The notes under the pieces: model-generated
The model's input: only the letters and a program-made list of their open reading frames with translations
The model's database searches: none
What the model was told of the DNA's origin: nothing
NCBI GenBank assembly: GCA_001643475.1
Contig: LXTK01000241.1
Span: forward strand, 483-35,189
Origin: Proteobacteria bacterium SPGG2
Lineage (GTDB): Bacteria; Pseudomonadota; Gammaproteobacteria; Acidiferrobacterales; SPGG2
DNA length: 34,707 bases
Reading direction: 5' to 3'
Shown: one piece after another, positions 16,529 through 23,956 of the stretch
Layout of the letters: each line of letters starts with the position of its first letter
Numbering within the stretch: position 1 is the first letter of the stretch
Program-made: the position numbers and the translations under genes

Positions 16529-17218
16529 GTGGAAATCGAAGCCATAAGAACCGCGTATCGGCGTTACGCCCGCATATACGATGCCGTGTTTGGGGCTATC
16601 TTGCATCCTGGTCGTAAGCTGATCATTCAGGCACTTAACTTACGACCGGGAGACAATATATTAGAAGTTGGTGTAGGAACCGGTTTGTCGTTACCCCTAT
16701 ACCCCGAGAACGTCAAAGTCACTGGCATCGATATTTCCGGAGAAATGTTGGCCAAAGCCCGCGAGCGTGTACACCAACAGAACTTGGCCCAGGCCGAGGC
16801 AGTTTTGGAAATGGATGCCGAAGATCTGAAATTTCCCGAGAGTACTTTCGATAAAGTCGTGGCGATGTATGTCGTTTCGGTAGTTTCTGATCTCCCTACA
16901 CTTGTCGATGAGATGCGCCGCGTTTGTAAGCCCGGCGGGGAAATGTTTATCGTCAACCACTTTCGCAGTCGTAATGGATTCATCAGGGCCTTAGAAGGTT
17001 TATTTTCACCACTGGCAAAGTTGGTGGGCTTCCACCCCAACCTCGCGTTAGAAGACCTATTGGAACAGACTGGGCTGGATGTTGTGGAGATACGCAGTGC
17101 CAACCTATTCGATTACTGGAAGGTTCTGCGCTGCCGCAGCACGATCAAGCGATCACTGCCAATGGATGTCACTGAGTCGATTGAACACGACTCAACCGTC
17201 CAGGGGGTTTCCAGGTAA
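16529..17218 (+). CDS. SAM-dependent methyltransferase, phosphatidylethanolamine N-methyltransferase-like (PmtA)
   Basis: The product is about 229 residues. The opening (AYRRYARIYDAVFGAILHPGRK) and the methyltransferase motif I (ILEVGVGTGLSLPLY) resemble Rhodobacter-type PmtA, which methylates phosphatidylethanolamine toward phosphatidylcholine at the membrane. GIDISGEMLAKARER (motif post I) and VLEMDAEDLKFPESTFDKVV follow. GTG at 16529 has AGGAG 7 nt upstream and is preferred over the GTG at 16523, which sits too close to that site. A short inverted repeat GCTTAG/CTAAGC (16474-16496) precedes the gene and could be an operator. A ubiquinone-type methyltransferase is a less likely alternative. 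Confidence 0.8.
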   Translation: MEIEAIRTAYRRYARIYDAVFGAILHPGRKLIIQALNLRPGDNILEVGVGTGLSLPLYPENVKVTGIDISGEMLAKARERVHQQNLAQAEAVLEMDAEDLKFPESTFDKVVAMYVVSVVSDLPTLVDEMRRVCKPGGEMFIVNHFRSRNGFIRALEGLFSPLAKLVGFHPNLALEDLLEQTGLDVVEIRSANLFDYWKVLRCRSTIKRSLPMDVTESIEHDSTVQGVSR

Positions 17219-17341
17219 GTTAAGGCGGCTCGACTACCAGCTACGGCTCGAAGTTGTAGTCATCTTGCAGTAGTGCGGCGCGGGCGGCCGCCAGTCGTGC
17301 GACCGGAACTCTGGGCGCCGAGCAAGAAACATAGTTCAATC

Positions 17342-18180
17342 CTATGTGATGACAAAATCGAAATATTCCCCGAAGAGCTCGTTTTTCCCGATGCCTAGAT
17401 TTCGCGTGAACGCCGTCCCAGTACCGCTGTCGTCGCCCATATTGCCGAAGACATGGCCACCACGTTAACCGCCGTGCCATTAGCCATGTCTTCGGTGATA
17501 TGAACTCGCGTCAATAGTGCATCGCCCGCTTGCCCATCCATGATCCGAATACCGCCTTAATCGCAACTTCTAGCTGTTCATAAGCATCGTCCGGGAATGG
17601 TTGACCGGTATGCTTTGTAACCACCTCAAGAAAGCGGGCACAAACTTCCTCGAGATCGTTCGCGCTCAGATCTAAATCTACCTGCACTGCTGCACGTTTT
17701 TTTACATTCTCAAGCTGCTCATCGAAATACTCATCCGATACACCCAGTGCGACTTTGCCAATTAGCTGAATGAATCGACGATAAGAATCCAACACAAACC
17801 GGTAATTGCCCGTCTGTTCCGCCAGACAACTCAAGGTGTTCTTGTTTAGGCCGAGGTTGAGCACAGTGTCCATCATGCCGGGTATCGACATTGCTGCGCC
17901 TGAGCGTACGGATACCAAAAGCGGGTTGTCCTTCGCGCCAAATCCCTTCCCGGTAAGACGTTCCACGTCCCTGATGCGCTCCCTCACCGCAGGCATTAAT
18001 CCCTTAAGCAGGCCTTTTCGCTGGTCCGTTAGAGTGCAAGCACGCCTCTGTGGTGATAACAAACCCAGGCGCAACGTTGAGGCCGATCTGGGTCATCTCA
18101 CACAAATTGGCCCCCTTTCCGCCAAGCAAGGCCTTGTTTTTTCCATCGCCTTCGCGGAAGCAATACACATACCGACTGGA
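17342..18180 (-). pseudogene. ppdK: Pyruvate phosphate dikinase remnant, N-terminal third, multiply frameshifted
   Basis: Four minus-strand segments in changing frames together match the PPDK N-terminus. First, about 18171-18030, RYVYCFREGDG...LLGGKGANLCEMTQIGLNVAPGF. Second, 18050-17511, LLVSVRSGAAMSIPGMMDTVLNLGLN...SYRRFIQLIGKV...KAVFGSWMGKRAMHY, then a stop. Third, about 17508-17450, NGTAVNVVAM. Fourth, about 17455-17342, VFGNMGDDSGTGTAFTRN...NELFGEYF, then a stop. In an intact enzyme (about 880 residues) these are contiguous. The phosphohistidine and PEP domains are absent; the fragment ends before the methyltransferase gene. At least two frameshifts plus an in-frame stop show it is dead. 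The 187-codon frame 17511-18074 is only its best-preserved piece. Confidence 0.9.
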
Positions 18181-18520
18181 TCCTGCTAACGCTTGTTCCG
18201 GCTCTAGTTAGCGTTGGTGACCCATGGGTTCTCCCAGACGGTGTGCTGGGTTTGTCTAGTTTCGTCTGCTGGATTACTGGTAACTGCGAATTGACAGTGG
18301 CCATCATTAGGCAGCCGTCAGGCGAGTGCATACTATCGCCATGGTTTGAGGCGGCACCCGCACCCGCATTAGACCCCCGCCCACCTGGCACAAGCCGCCG
18401 ACAAAAACTAGCGCTGATTACAACTAATTAGCGTGTGGTTTTACTGGACAGGTTGAATAATATCGTCTAACTTATTGTTTAATAGAACCAAACAGATGAA
18501 ACGCGCGGGAACGGTAACAG
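18181..18520. other. Intergenic region upstream of the diguanylate cyclase gene
   Basis: No supported gene. A minus frame at 18098-18391 ends by reading the ppdK remnant out of frame and has a low-complexity Gly/Ala/Ser start; it was rejected. The stretch 18440-18490 before the cyclase gene is AT-rich and probably carries its promoter, but no clear -35/-10 pair was chosen. Confidence 0.4.
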
Positions 18521-19474
18521 ATGTTACGGACAACCAACGAATCAGTAACCGCGAAGACGGTAAATTTCTCGGGAAAAAGTGCAGGTCGAACCACAAGCGC
18601 GGCCTGGCTCAAGACCCGACCCAACGGTAGTAGCCAGCGGGGCTTTGACAAGGCCCTAAGGACCGTCGCCGTCCTACAGACCACGCTCGAGCTCGAACAG
18701 CTGGCAAAGCTATTCTCGCGCGAAGTCGGTGCCAGCGTGCCCCATAGCAGCATCAACTACCGCAACGATCAGCCCGAAATCGATCTGACGGTTGGGCGCA
18801 CGGCCAAGCATACATGTACCTTTCGACTAATCGTCGAAAAGCAGAACCTGGGCCAGGTTACCTTCACCCGTGGAAAGGCCTTTACCGAGAAAGAGAGTGC
18901 TATGCTCGAGTTCCTGCTATCGAGTCTTGCCTATCCTCTGCGAAACGCCTTGCAGTACGAAAATGCGTTTCAGGCGTCACTCACCGATCCGCTGACCGGT
19001 ATCTACAATCGTACGGCCATGGAAGCGGCACTGCGCCGCGAAATCTCTCTTGCCCACCGTCATCGCACGCCTTTGTCTCTCATAATAATGGATATCGATC
19101 GGCTCAAGCAGGTTAACGACAAATACGGCCACGTAGCCGGTGATCAACTGATTAAGGCAGTGGTGGATGCTGTGTGTGGCTCCCTGCGCCAGACGGATTT
19201 GGTATCTCGTTACGGCGGTGACGAGTTTACGATTCTGTTGAATAACACGGCGCGGCGCGGTGCAGCAGTGCTGGCCGAGAATATCCGCGAGAAAATCCAG
19301 AGCGTGGCTTGCCAATTCGAGGACAAGACCATCAACGTGACCGCTAGCATGGGGGTTGCGTCCCTGACCGGCAGGGACAAGCACACTGGCCTTTTCGCCC
19401 GCGCCGACCAGGCGCTCTACGACGCCAAGCGGCAAGGGCGCAACTGCATCAAGGTCGCTGGAGCAACCAAGTAG
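18521..19474 (+). CDS. Diguanylate cyclase (GGDEF domain)
   Basis: The product is 317 residues. The C-terminal domain (about 150-317) is a complete GGDEF cyclase: DPLTGIYNRTAME, the metal-site IIMDIDRLKQVNDKYGH, and RYGGDEF at residues 230-236, which is catalytically intact and makes cyclic di-GMP. RQTD at 223-226, five residues before GGDEF, is a canonical product-inhibition I-site. The N-terminal ~145 residues lack membrane helices and have weak alpha/beta character (LELEQLAKLF...INYRNDQPEIDLTV), like a small GAF-type sensor; I cannot assign a ligand. The start is ATG at 18521. It stands alone after the ppdK remnant. Confidence 0.9.
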   Translation: MLRTTNESVTAKTVNFSGKSAGRTTSAAWLKTRPNGSSQRGFDKALRTVAVLQTTLELEQLAKLFSREVGASVPHSSINYRNDQPEIDLTVGRTAKHTCTFRLIVEKQNLGQVTFTRGKAFTEKESAMLEFLLSSLAYPLRNALQYENAFQASLTDPLTGIYNRTAMEAALRREISLAHRHRTPLSLIIMDIDRLKQVNDKYGHVAGDQLIKAVVDAVCGSLRQTDLVSRYGGDEFTILLNNTARRGAAVLAENIREKIQSVACQFEDKTINVTASMGVASLTGRDKHTGLFARADQALYDAKRQGRNCIKVAGATK

Positions 19475-19573
19475 TCATCGTCAAAGGCATTCGCCGATAC
19501 ATCTCTTCTCGACACCTCGCTACACCGATTGACCAGCGCAAGTCGTTAGCGCTCTAGGCAGCGCACAAGCTCG

Positions 19574-19897
19574 ATGCGGCAGCAAGAATCGGGTGGCCCA
19601 GCCCGAGATGCCCGCGTACATTTGCTTCCCCTAAGAAACAGTCAATGGAGATCGTTTGCCATAAGAGCCAAAGCTTATGCCGTATACGGGTTACCACTGA
19701 GTAGTCCAACCGCAGCAGACGCCGGCCATGGTTTGTGGTGGAGGATGTGTGGTCTCATTGATATGCTGTTCGCGTGGTACCAGCGCGCGCGTCAACGTCG
19801 GGCCCTGTTGACCCTCGATGATTGCATACTCAAAGATATCAGCATCAGCCGGGCCGACGCCAAATTAGAGGCCAACAAACCTTTCTGGCGCTGTTAA
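19574..19897 (+). CDS. DUF1127 (YjiS-like) small protein
   Basis: The product is 107 residues. The C-terminal 45 residues match the DUF1127 pattern: WYQRARQRRALLTLDD followed by LKDISISRADAKLEANKPFW. DUF1127 proteins are small, basic and arginine-rich. Some influence RNA turnover or phosphate and carbon physiology in alphaproteobacteria, but the role here is unknown. The N-terminal ~60 residues are not conserved-looking, and the true start may be further in (for example Met at the WWRMCGLIDML segment). It ends 15 bases before the Ada-like gene, so co-transcription is likely. Confidence 0.75.
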   Translation: MRQQESGGPARDARVHLLPLRNSQWRSFAIRAKAYAVYGLPLSSPTAADAGHGLWWRMCGLIDMLFAWYQRARQRRALLTLDDCILKDISISRADAKLEANKPFWRC

Positions 19898-19912
19898 CGG
19901 TAGGTAAGAATA

Positions 19913-20863
19913 ATGACCCTTGAGTTAACCACGACCACACGGGAAAACGCGGCCCCAAGCAACATTGCTTCGGACATCTTGCTAGCGCAATCACGCGACT
20001 ACGATCGAATCGCGCAGGCGCTGGCATACGTTGCGCAACACGCATCGGAACAACCCGATCTCGCTGATATCGCTAGCGAAGTCGGATTAAGCGAATACCA
20101 TTTTCAGCGACTCTTCAGCCACTGGGTTGGCATAAGCCCAAAGAAGTTCTTGCAATACCTCACACTTTCGCGGGCAAAGCAAAGCCTGTCCGACTCAGCC
20201 AGCGTATTGGACGCCACCTTCGATGCCGGACTATCAAGCCCGAGCCGGCTTCATGACCTGTTCGTGCGCTGCGAGGCAGTAACCCCCGGCGAGTACAAAC
20301 GCCGTGGCCAAGATCTCACCATCCAATACGGCTTCCACCCTACGCCATTCGGTGAATGTCTGTTGATGCTGACCGAGCGCGGTATTTGTGGTCTTTCTTT
20401 CGTAATCGAGGGTGACCGGGAGAGTGCCCTTACCCATCAGCTGACCGGCCGGGAACAGGCGCAGGCGGTCTCGGATCAAGACGCTACCCGTGGCGCCGCC
20501 GAGCGGATCTTTGCGTCCCATAATGAATCACCAACACCCGGCACTTCACCGCTACGATTGCTTTTGCGAGGTACGCCGTTTCAGGTCAAGGTGTGGGAGG
20601 CTTTACTTCGGGTACCGGCCGGCTCGCTAACAACCTATGAGTCGCTCGCCCGCCTTTCGGGATATCGTGGCAACGCAGCGCGAGCGGTTGGGCAAGCAGT
20701 CAGTCACAACCTTATCGCCTACCTAATCCCTTGTCATCGCATCATTCGCAAGACCGGTGTGATCGGCAATTATCGTTGGGGCCCGATCCGTAAGCGAGCG
20801 TTGATTGGTTGGGAAGCGGCCCGGGGTGAGATCGGGCGGTTTGATTCGGTCACAGTGTCTTGA
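19913..20863 (+). CDS. AraC-type regulator fused to O6-methylguanine-DNA methyltransferase (Ada-like, lacking the N-terminal zinc domain)
   Basis: The product is 316 residues. Residues about 24-130 form an AraC helix-turn-helix domain (LADIASEVGLSEYHFQRLFSHWVGISPKKFLQY). The rest is an alkylguanine transferase with the active-site PCHRIIRKTGVIGNYRWG, acceptor Cys274, and the helix RGNAARAVGQAVSHN. It repairs O6-alkylguanine by transferring the alkyl group to itself. The zinc-binding phosphotriester-sensing domain of E. coli Ada is missing, so regulation by methyl-phosphotriesters is not expected; this shorter layout is common. GTAAG-type RBS precedes ATG 19913. The 3' end overlaps the convergent 20850-21260 gene by 14 bases. 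Confidence 0.88.
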   Translation: MTLELTTTTRENAAPSNIASDILLAQSRDYDRIAQALAYVAQHASEQPDLADIASEVGLSEYHFQRLFSHWVGISPKKFLQYLTLSRAKQSLSDSASVLDATFDAGLSSPSRLHDLFVRCEAVTPGEYKRRGQDLTIQYGFHPTPFGECLLMLTERGICGLSFVIEGDRESALTHQLTGREQAQAVSDQDATRGAAERIFASHNESPTPGTSPLRLLLRGTPFQVKVWEALLRVPAGSLTTYESLARLSGYRGNAARAVGQAVSHNLIAYLIPCHRIIRKTGVIGNYRWGPIRKRALIGWEAARGEIGRFDSVTVS

Positions 20864-21260
20864 AGACTTTGGCGATGGACTCGCCGTGGACTGAAAGATC
20901 CCATTCGCATGTATAGCCGAATGGCGTAGTCCATACCTCGTAGCCTGTCGATCTCAGCCTGGCCGCTAGGTCTTCGAGGAAGGTGCGAGCGAAATCCGGT
21001 TCCGCTTTGCTGCTAGAGAGATGAGTAAAGGAATGCAGCACTATTCTCTTAAGACCGCGCTTGTTCGCCAACCACTTTGTGTTCTTTAGGGTAGTTGTCA
21101 GTACTTTGCTGCGACGCCCTTCATCTTCGGGTTCAGCATGCACAAAGATGACGGCAACGTCCGCCAGATCCTCTTCTACATCTCGATCATCCGCGTCCGC
21201 TAGCGTCTTGAGAAACGTCTTGAAGCGAAATCGCCGCGCCTGGAACATCAACAGTTTCAT
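20850..21260 (-). CDS. Free-standing archaeal-type threonyl-tRNA synthetase editing domain protein
   Basis: The product is 136 residues, the size of one domain. It resembles the N-terminal editing domain of archaeal ThrRS (tRNA-Thr_ED family; D-aminoacyl-tRNA deacylase-like fold): an MKLLMFQARRFRF start, a central ADVAVIFVHAEPEDE strand, then the signature HSFTHLSSSKAEPDFARTFLEDL and WTTPFGYTCEWDLSVHGES. In archaea this domain hydrolyses Ser mischarged on tRNA-Thr. Bacterial ThrRS normally uses an unrelated N2 domain. No synthetase part is attached, so it would act in trans or serve another purpose. The start is ATG at 21260, with no strong RBS. Its 3' end overlaps the Ada-like gene by 14 bases. 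Family assignment rests on motif recognition. Confidence 0.75.
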   Translation of the reverse strand: MKLLMFQARRFRFKTFLKTLADADDRDVEEDLADVAVIFVHAEPEDEGRRSKVLTTTLKNTKWLANKRGLKRIVLHSFTHLSSSKAEPDFARTFLEDLAARLRSTGYEVWTTPFGYTCEWDLSVHGESIAKVFKTL

Positions 21261-21283
21261 CGGCGGTGTACTCTGCTATCACC

Positions 21284-22201
21284 TCATAGCTTTCGGTTTG
21301 CCTCGTACTCACGCGCTTCGGCTATCAGCCATTCACGAAACGCAGTAATCCTCGGCCGGTTGACCGCCGTTTTCGCGCACACCATATAGTAGCCGAAGCT
21401 CACGGGGACACTTAGATCAAAGGGCTTGATCAATCGACCGGCGGCAAGATCATCGGCCACCAGTACGCTACCCGCCAACGCGATGCCATGACCCTCGATC
21501 GCCGCCTGTATTGCCATGCCGGCAAGACTGAACTGTGGCCCACGCGTAGCGTCGATATCATGCACACCGGCCGCCAGTAACCACATAGACCAATCCGGCT
21601 GCGCGCGGGTCCCCCACTCGCCATGCAATAACGTGTGCGCTTTGAGATCGCCTGGCTTCCGTAAAGGATGCGGTCCCTCGAGCAAACCCGGACTACACAC
21701 CGGGAACACCTCCTCCGCCATCAAGGGTTCGACGTGGACCTCGGGATAGTCGCCCGCCCCGTAGCGGATACCGATATCGACCTCCTCGCGAGCGAAATCG
21801 ACCAATCGATCGGTCGCATCTATACGCACATCGATACCCGGATGTGCGGCCCGGAATCGATCGAGGCGAGATAGCAACCACCTGGCGCCGAAAGTGGGTG
21901 GCACGGTGACCGCTAAGGCGCGATGCTCATCGTGGATGCGAGACGCGGTAACGGCTTCCGCCAGCCGGTCAAATCCCTCCGCCAGCCCCGGCAGGCAGGC
22001 TTGACCGGCGTCGGTCAGCAACAACGCGCGATTCAGCCGTCGAAAGAGCTGTACACCCAGATAATCCTCGAGCGCCTTCACCTGATGGCTGACCGCGGCC
22101 GGGGTCACGTGGAGCTCTTGCGCCGCCTTGGTAAGGCTCAGATGACGGCCGGCGGCCTCAAAGGCGCGCAGCGCATTGAGTGGGGGTAACCGACGTTCCA
22201 T
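21284..22201 (-). CDS. LysR family transcriptional regulator, GcvA-like
   Basis: The product is 305 residues. The N-terminal winged helix reads PPLNALRAFEAAGRHLSLTKAAQELHVTPAAVSHQVKALEDYLGVQLFRR, which is very close to GcvA-type regulators. The effector-binding domain follows (TFGARWLLSRLDRFRAAHPGIDVRI, EEVDIGIRYGAG). GcvA controls glycine cleavage in E. coli, but no gcv genes are here. It is divergent from the DUF1127 gene at 22328, with a 126-base gap holding that gene's promoter, so it may regulate that gene or itself. It sits 23 bases upstream of the ThrRS-editing-like gene on the same strand, so those two may share a transcript. Confidence 0.92.
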   Translation of the reverse strand: MERRLPPLNALRAFEAAGRHLSLTKAAQELHVTPAAVSHQVKALEDYLGVQLFRRLNRALLLTDAGQACLPGLAEGFDRLAEAVTASRIHDEHRALAVTVPPTFGARWLLSRLDRFRAAHPGIDVRIDATDRLVDFAREEVDIGIRYGAGDYPEVHVEPLMAEEVFPVCSPGLLEGPHPLRKPGDLKAHTLLHGEWGTRAQPDWSMWLLAAGVHDIDATRGPQFSLAGMAIQAAIEGHGIALAGSVLVADDLAAGRLIKPFDLSVPVSFGYYMVCAKTAVNRPRITAFREWLIAEAREYEANRKL

Positions 22202-22249
22202 GGTCTAGGTCACGTTAGATTTACTAAATCGAATGATACAAATCGTCGT

Positions 22250-22278
22250 TTGTCAGCGCCTTATTTATACCCTATCTT
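22250..22278 (+). promoter_or_regulatory. Sigma-70-like promoter of the DUF1127 gene
   Basis: TTGTCA (22250-22255), a 17-nt spacer and TATCTT (22273-22278), about 50 bases before the GTG start at 22328. The LysR gene starts on the other side of the same gap. Confidence 0.5.
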
Positions 22279-22327
22279 ATGCACGTGAGCATTGAAACCG
22301 ATTAACTTAACTAAGAGGAATTCTAAA

Positions 22328-22777
22328 GTGAATAGAGCAACTAATCAATACTTAAACACTGGTTTTGATCGAGGCTTATCCTTACTTTCACAGAGTCTGA
22401 CTGGCTATGACTGGGCCCCAAGACGTGATCTCGACCATGACACCGTCAAGCGCTACGCCACGGTTGACCGCAAGCCGCGTGCGCAGGCCTTAAGGCAAGC
22501 CCTGCGACGTCTCGCCCAGGCGATTGTCGGCGCATCCAGGCGGGCCGCTCAGGCGCTCAAACACCGGCGCCTGCGACGTGCAAGCATCCGCGAGCTAGCG
22601 GGACTGACCGACCGTCAGTTGGATGATATCGGTTTGTTTCGGGCCGAGATTCCAGCTGCCGTCGACAAGCTGCTACGGAACGAATCGCAACCGGCGGCTG
22701 AGCCTAAGTCGAAAGTAGTGACCATTTCGGTGACAAAGAACCCAGCCAACGACGAAAGATCGAGACTTGCGGCCTAA
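22328..22777 (+). CDS. DUF1127 domain protein
   Basis: The product is 149 residues from GTG 22328, chosen because AAGAGGAA (22313-22320) sits at the right distance; a TTG at 22292 has no such site. The middle is strikingly arginine- and alanine-rich (residues about 50-95). The DUF1127 signature RRLRRASIRELAGLTDRQLDDIGLFRAEI follows, then a Pro/Lys/Asn-rich tail. It is longer than most DUF1127 proteins (about 50-100 residues). Divergent from the LysR gene. Function unknown; an RNA-binding role is possible given the basic stretch. Confidence 0.75.
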   Translation: MNRATNQYLNTGFDRGLSLLSQSLTGYDWAPRRDLDHDTVKRYATVDRKPRAQALRQALRRLAQAIVGASRRAAQALKHRRLRRASIRELAGLTDRQLDDIGLFRAEIPAAVDKLLRNESQPAAEPKSKVVTISVTKNPANDERSRLAA

Positions 22778-22790
22778 CCCGCCCTGGCCC

Positions 22791-22818
22791 GGCCGCCCCG
22801 TGTGCATATGGGGCGGTC
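22791..22818. terminator. GC-rich hairpin between convergent genes
   Basis: GGCCGCCCC (22791-22799) pairs with GGGGCGGTC (22810-22818), nine pairs including one G-T, with a 10-nt loop. It lies between the DUF1127 stop (22777) and the GFA pseudogene end (22835). No T-run on either side, so termination activity is uncertain. Confidence 0.4.
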
Positions 22819-22834
22819 GTGGCCTTGGTGCGCA

Positions 22835-23186
22835 CTATTCCATCAACGCGCCGTCGCTTAGAAGTTCGGGCTCTAGCGCGAACACATCAACACCCTCCAG
22901 GCAACCGACGTTAACGCCGTAGTGACCAGGTCGTGTACGAGGGCGATGAAACGGATAGATACCGCACTGGCGGCAGAAATAATGTTTCGCGGTGTGAGTA
23001 TGAAACTGATAGAGCGACAGATAGTCTTCACCCTCGATTAGGGTGAAATTCTGCTCCGGCACATAGTGCATAACGGCGCCCCGCCGGCGACACAAGGAAC
23101 AATTGCATCGGGCTGAGTAATCAAGCGTTGTCTCGATTTCCGAACTTGACCTTACCGCCATGACAATGACCGACGAATTTAGTCAT
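22835..23186 (-). pseudogene. GFA family protein gene (glutathione-dependent formaldehyde-activating type), frameshifted
   Basis: The family's N-terminal motif is found in one frame from ATG 23186 (MTKFVGHCHGGKVKF). The rest is in another frame (EIETTLDYSARCNCSLCRRRGAVMHYV...HYFCRQCGIYPFHRP). The two join if one G is removed near 23142-23143. The first zinc motif reads CHG where C-x-C-G is expected, so one zinc cysteine is also lost. A shorter product from ATG 23161 (108 residues) would lack the first zinc site. GFA proteins bind zinc and are related to enzymes condensing glutathione with formaldehyde, though many members have other or unknown roles. It starts 7 bases after the alaX stop. Confidence 0.75.
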
Positions 23187-23193
23187 GATTGAC

Positions 23194-23904
23194 TTAGTTT
23201 TCTAACACCACATTCACGCGCCGATTGTGTTTGCCCTTTTTCTCGATCTTACCTACCCGCACCTTGCCGATTTCGCCGATCGAGGCCAGATGAGTACCAC
23301 CACAGGGTTGCAGATCCAGCCCTTCGATCTCCACTAGGCGTACACGCCCCCGCCCGCTGGGTGGTTTGACAGACATGGTTCGCACTAATTCTGGCTTGCT
23401 CGCCATCTCCTCGTCGGTAATCCACCGGGACCGAACCGAACGATTCTCGCTGATAAGCCGATTGAGCTCGGACGTAATGTGTTCCTTGTCCAGCGTCGGT
23501 TCAGGCAGATCGAAGTCCAGGCGACCGCTGCCGTCGCGCACAGAACCGCCGGTAACACCACCGGCAACAACGGTACACAGCAAATGCAAACAGGTGTGCA
23601 TACGCATCAATCGGTAACGCCGATCCCAGTCGATCACCGCTGTGACCTTGTCTCCCGATTTTAGGGCCGGCATCTGTGATTCGGGGATGTGCAGGATCTG
23701 TCCCGGCACATCGCCTTTTCGTGTATCTGTTATGCGTACTTCTGCCCCTGCTGCATTACGTAGCACGCCGGTATCACCCGGTTGGCCGCCACCCATCGGA
23801 TAGAAAACCGTACGGTCAAGCTGTATGCCGTTTTCGTCGACTGCGGTCACCACCGCTTCACATTGGCTGGCATAGGAATCGGTCCTAAACACCTCTTCGG
23901 TCAT
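23194..23904 (-). CDS. alaX: Alanyl-tRNA editing protein AlaX
   Basis: The product is 236 residues. It is a free-standing homologue of the AlaRS editing domain and removes Ser (or Gly) from mischarged tRNA-Ala. Motifs: FYPMGGGQPGDTG near residue 35, the zinc/catalytic RMHTCLHLL (H-x-x-x-H), and LQPCGGTHLASIGEIG near the C-terminus. The frame is open 110 codons further upstream through the epimerase gene, but ATG 23904 has GGAGG 6 nt upstream and gives the family start; ATG 23910 abuts that site. It lies between the TIGR01777 gene (52 bases upstream) and the GFA pseudogene on the minus strand. Confidence 0.9.
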   Translation of the reverse strand: MTEEVFRTDSYASQCEAVVTAVDENGIQLDRTVFYPMGGGQPGDTGVLRNAAGAEVRITDTRKGDVPGQILHIPESQMPALKSGDKVTAVIDWDRRYRLMRMHTCLHLLCTVVAGGVTGGSVRDGSGRLDFDLPEPTLDKEHITSELNRLISENRSVRSRWITDEEMASKPELVRTMSVKPPSGRGRVRLVEIEGLDLQPCGGTHLASIGEIGKVRVGKIEKKGKHNRRVNVVLEN

Positions 23905-23956
23905 CGACATCCTCCATCCAGGAATCAGCATATAGATGAGACAGTTTACCGGATGC

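Noticed and set aside
17511..18074. 187-codon frame as an independent gene
   Set aside because: It is an internal segment of PPDK lacking start and active domains; annotated as part of the pseudogene.
18098..18391. 97-codon minus-strand frame before the diguanylate cyclase gene
   Set aside because: Its C-terminal half is the ppdK remnant read in the wrong frame, and the N-terminal half is low-complexity.
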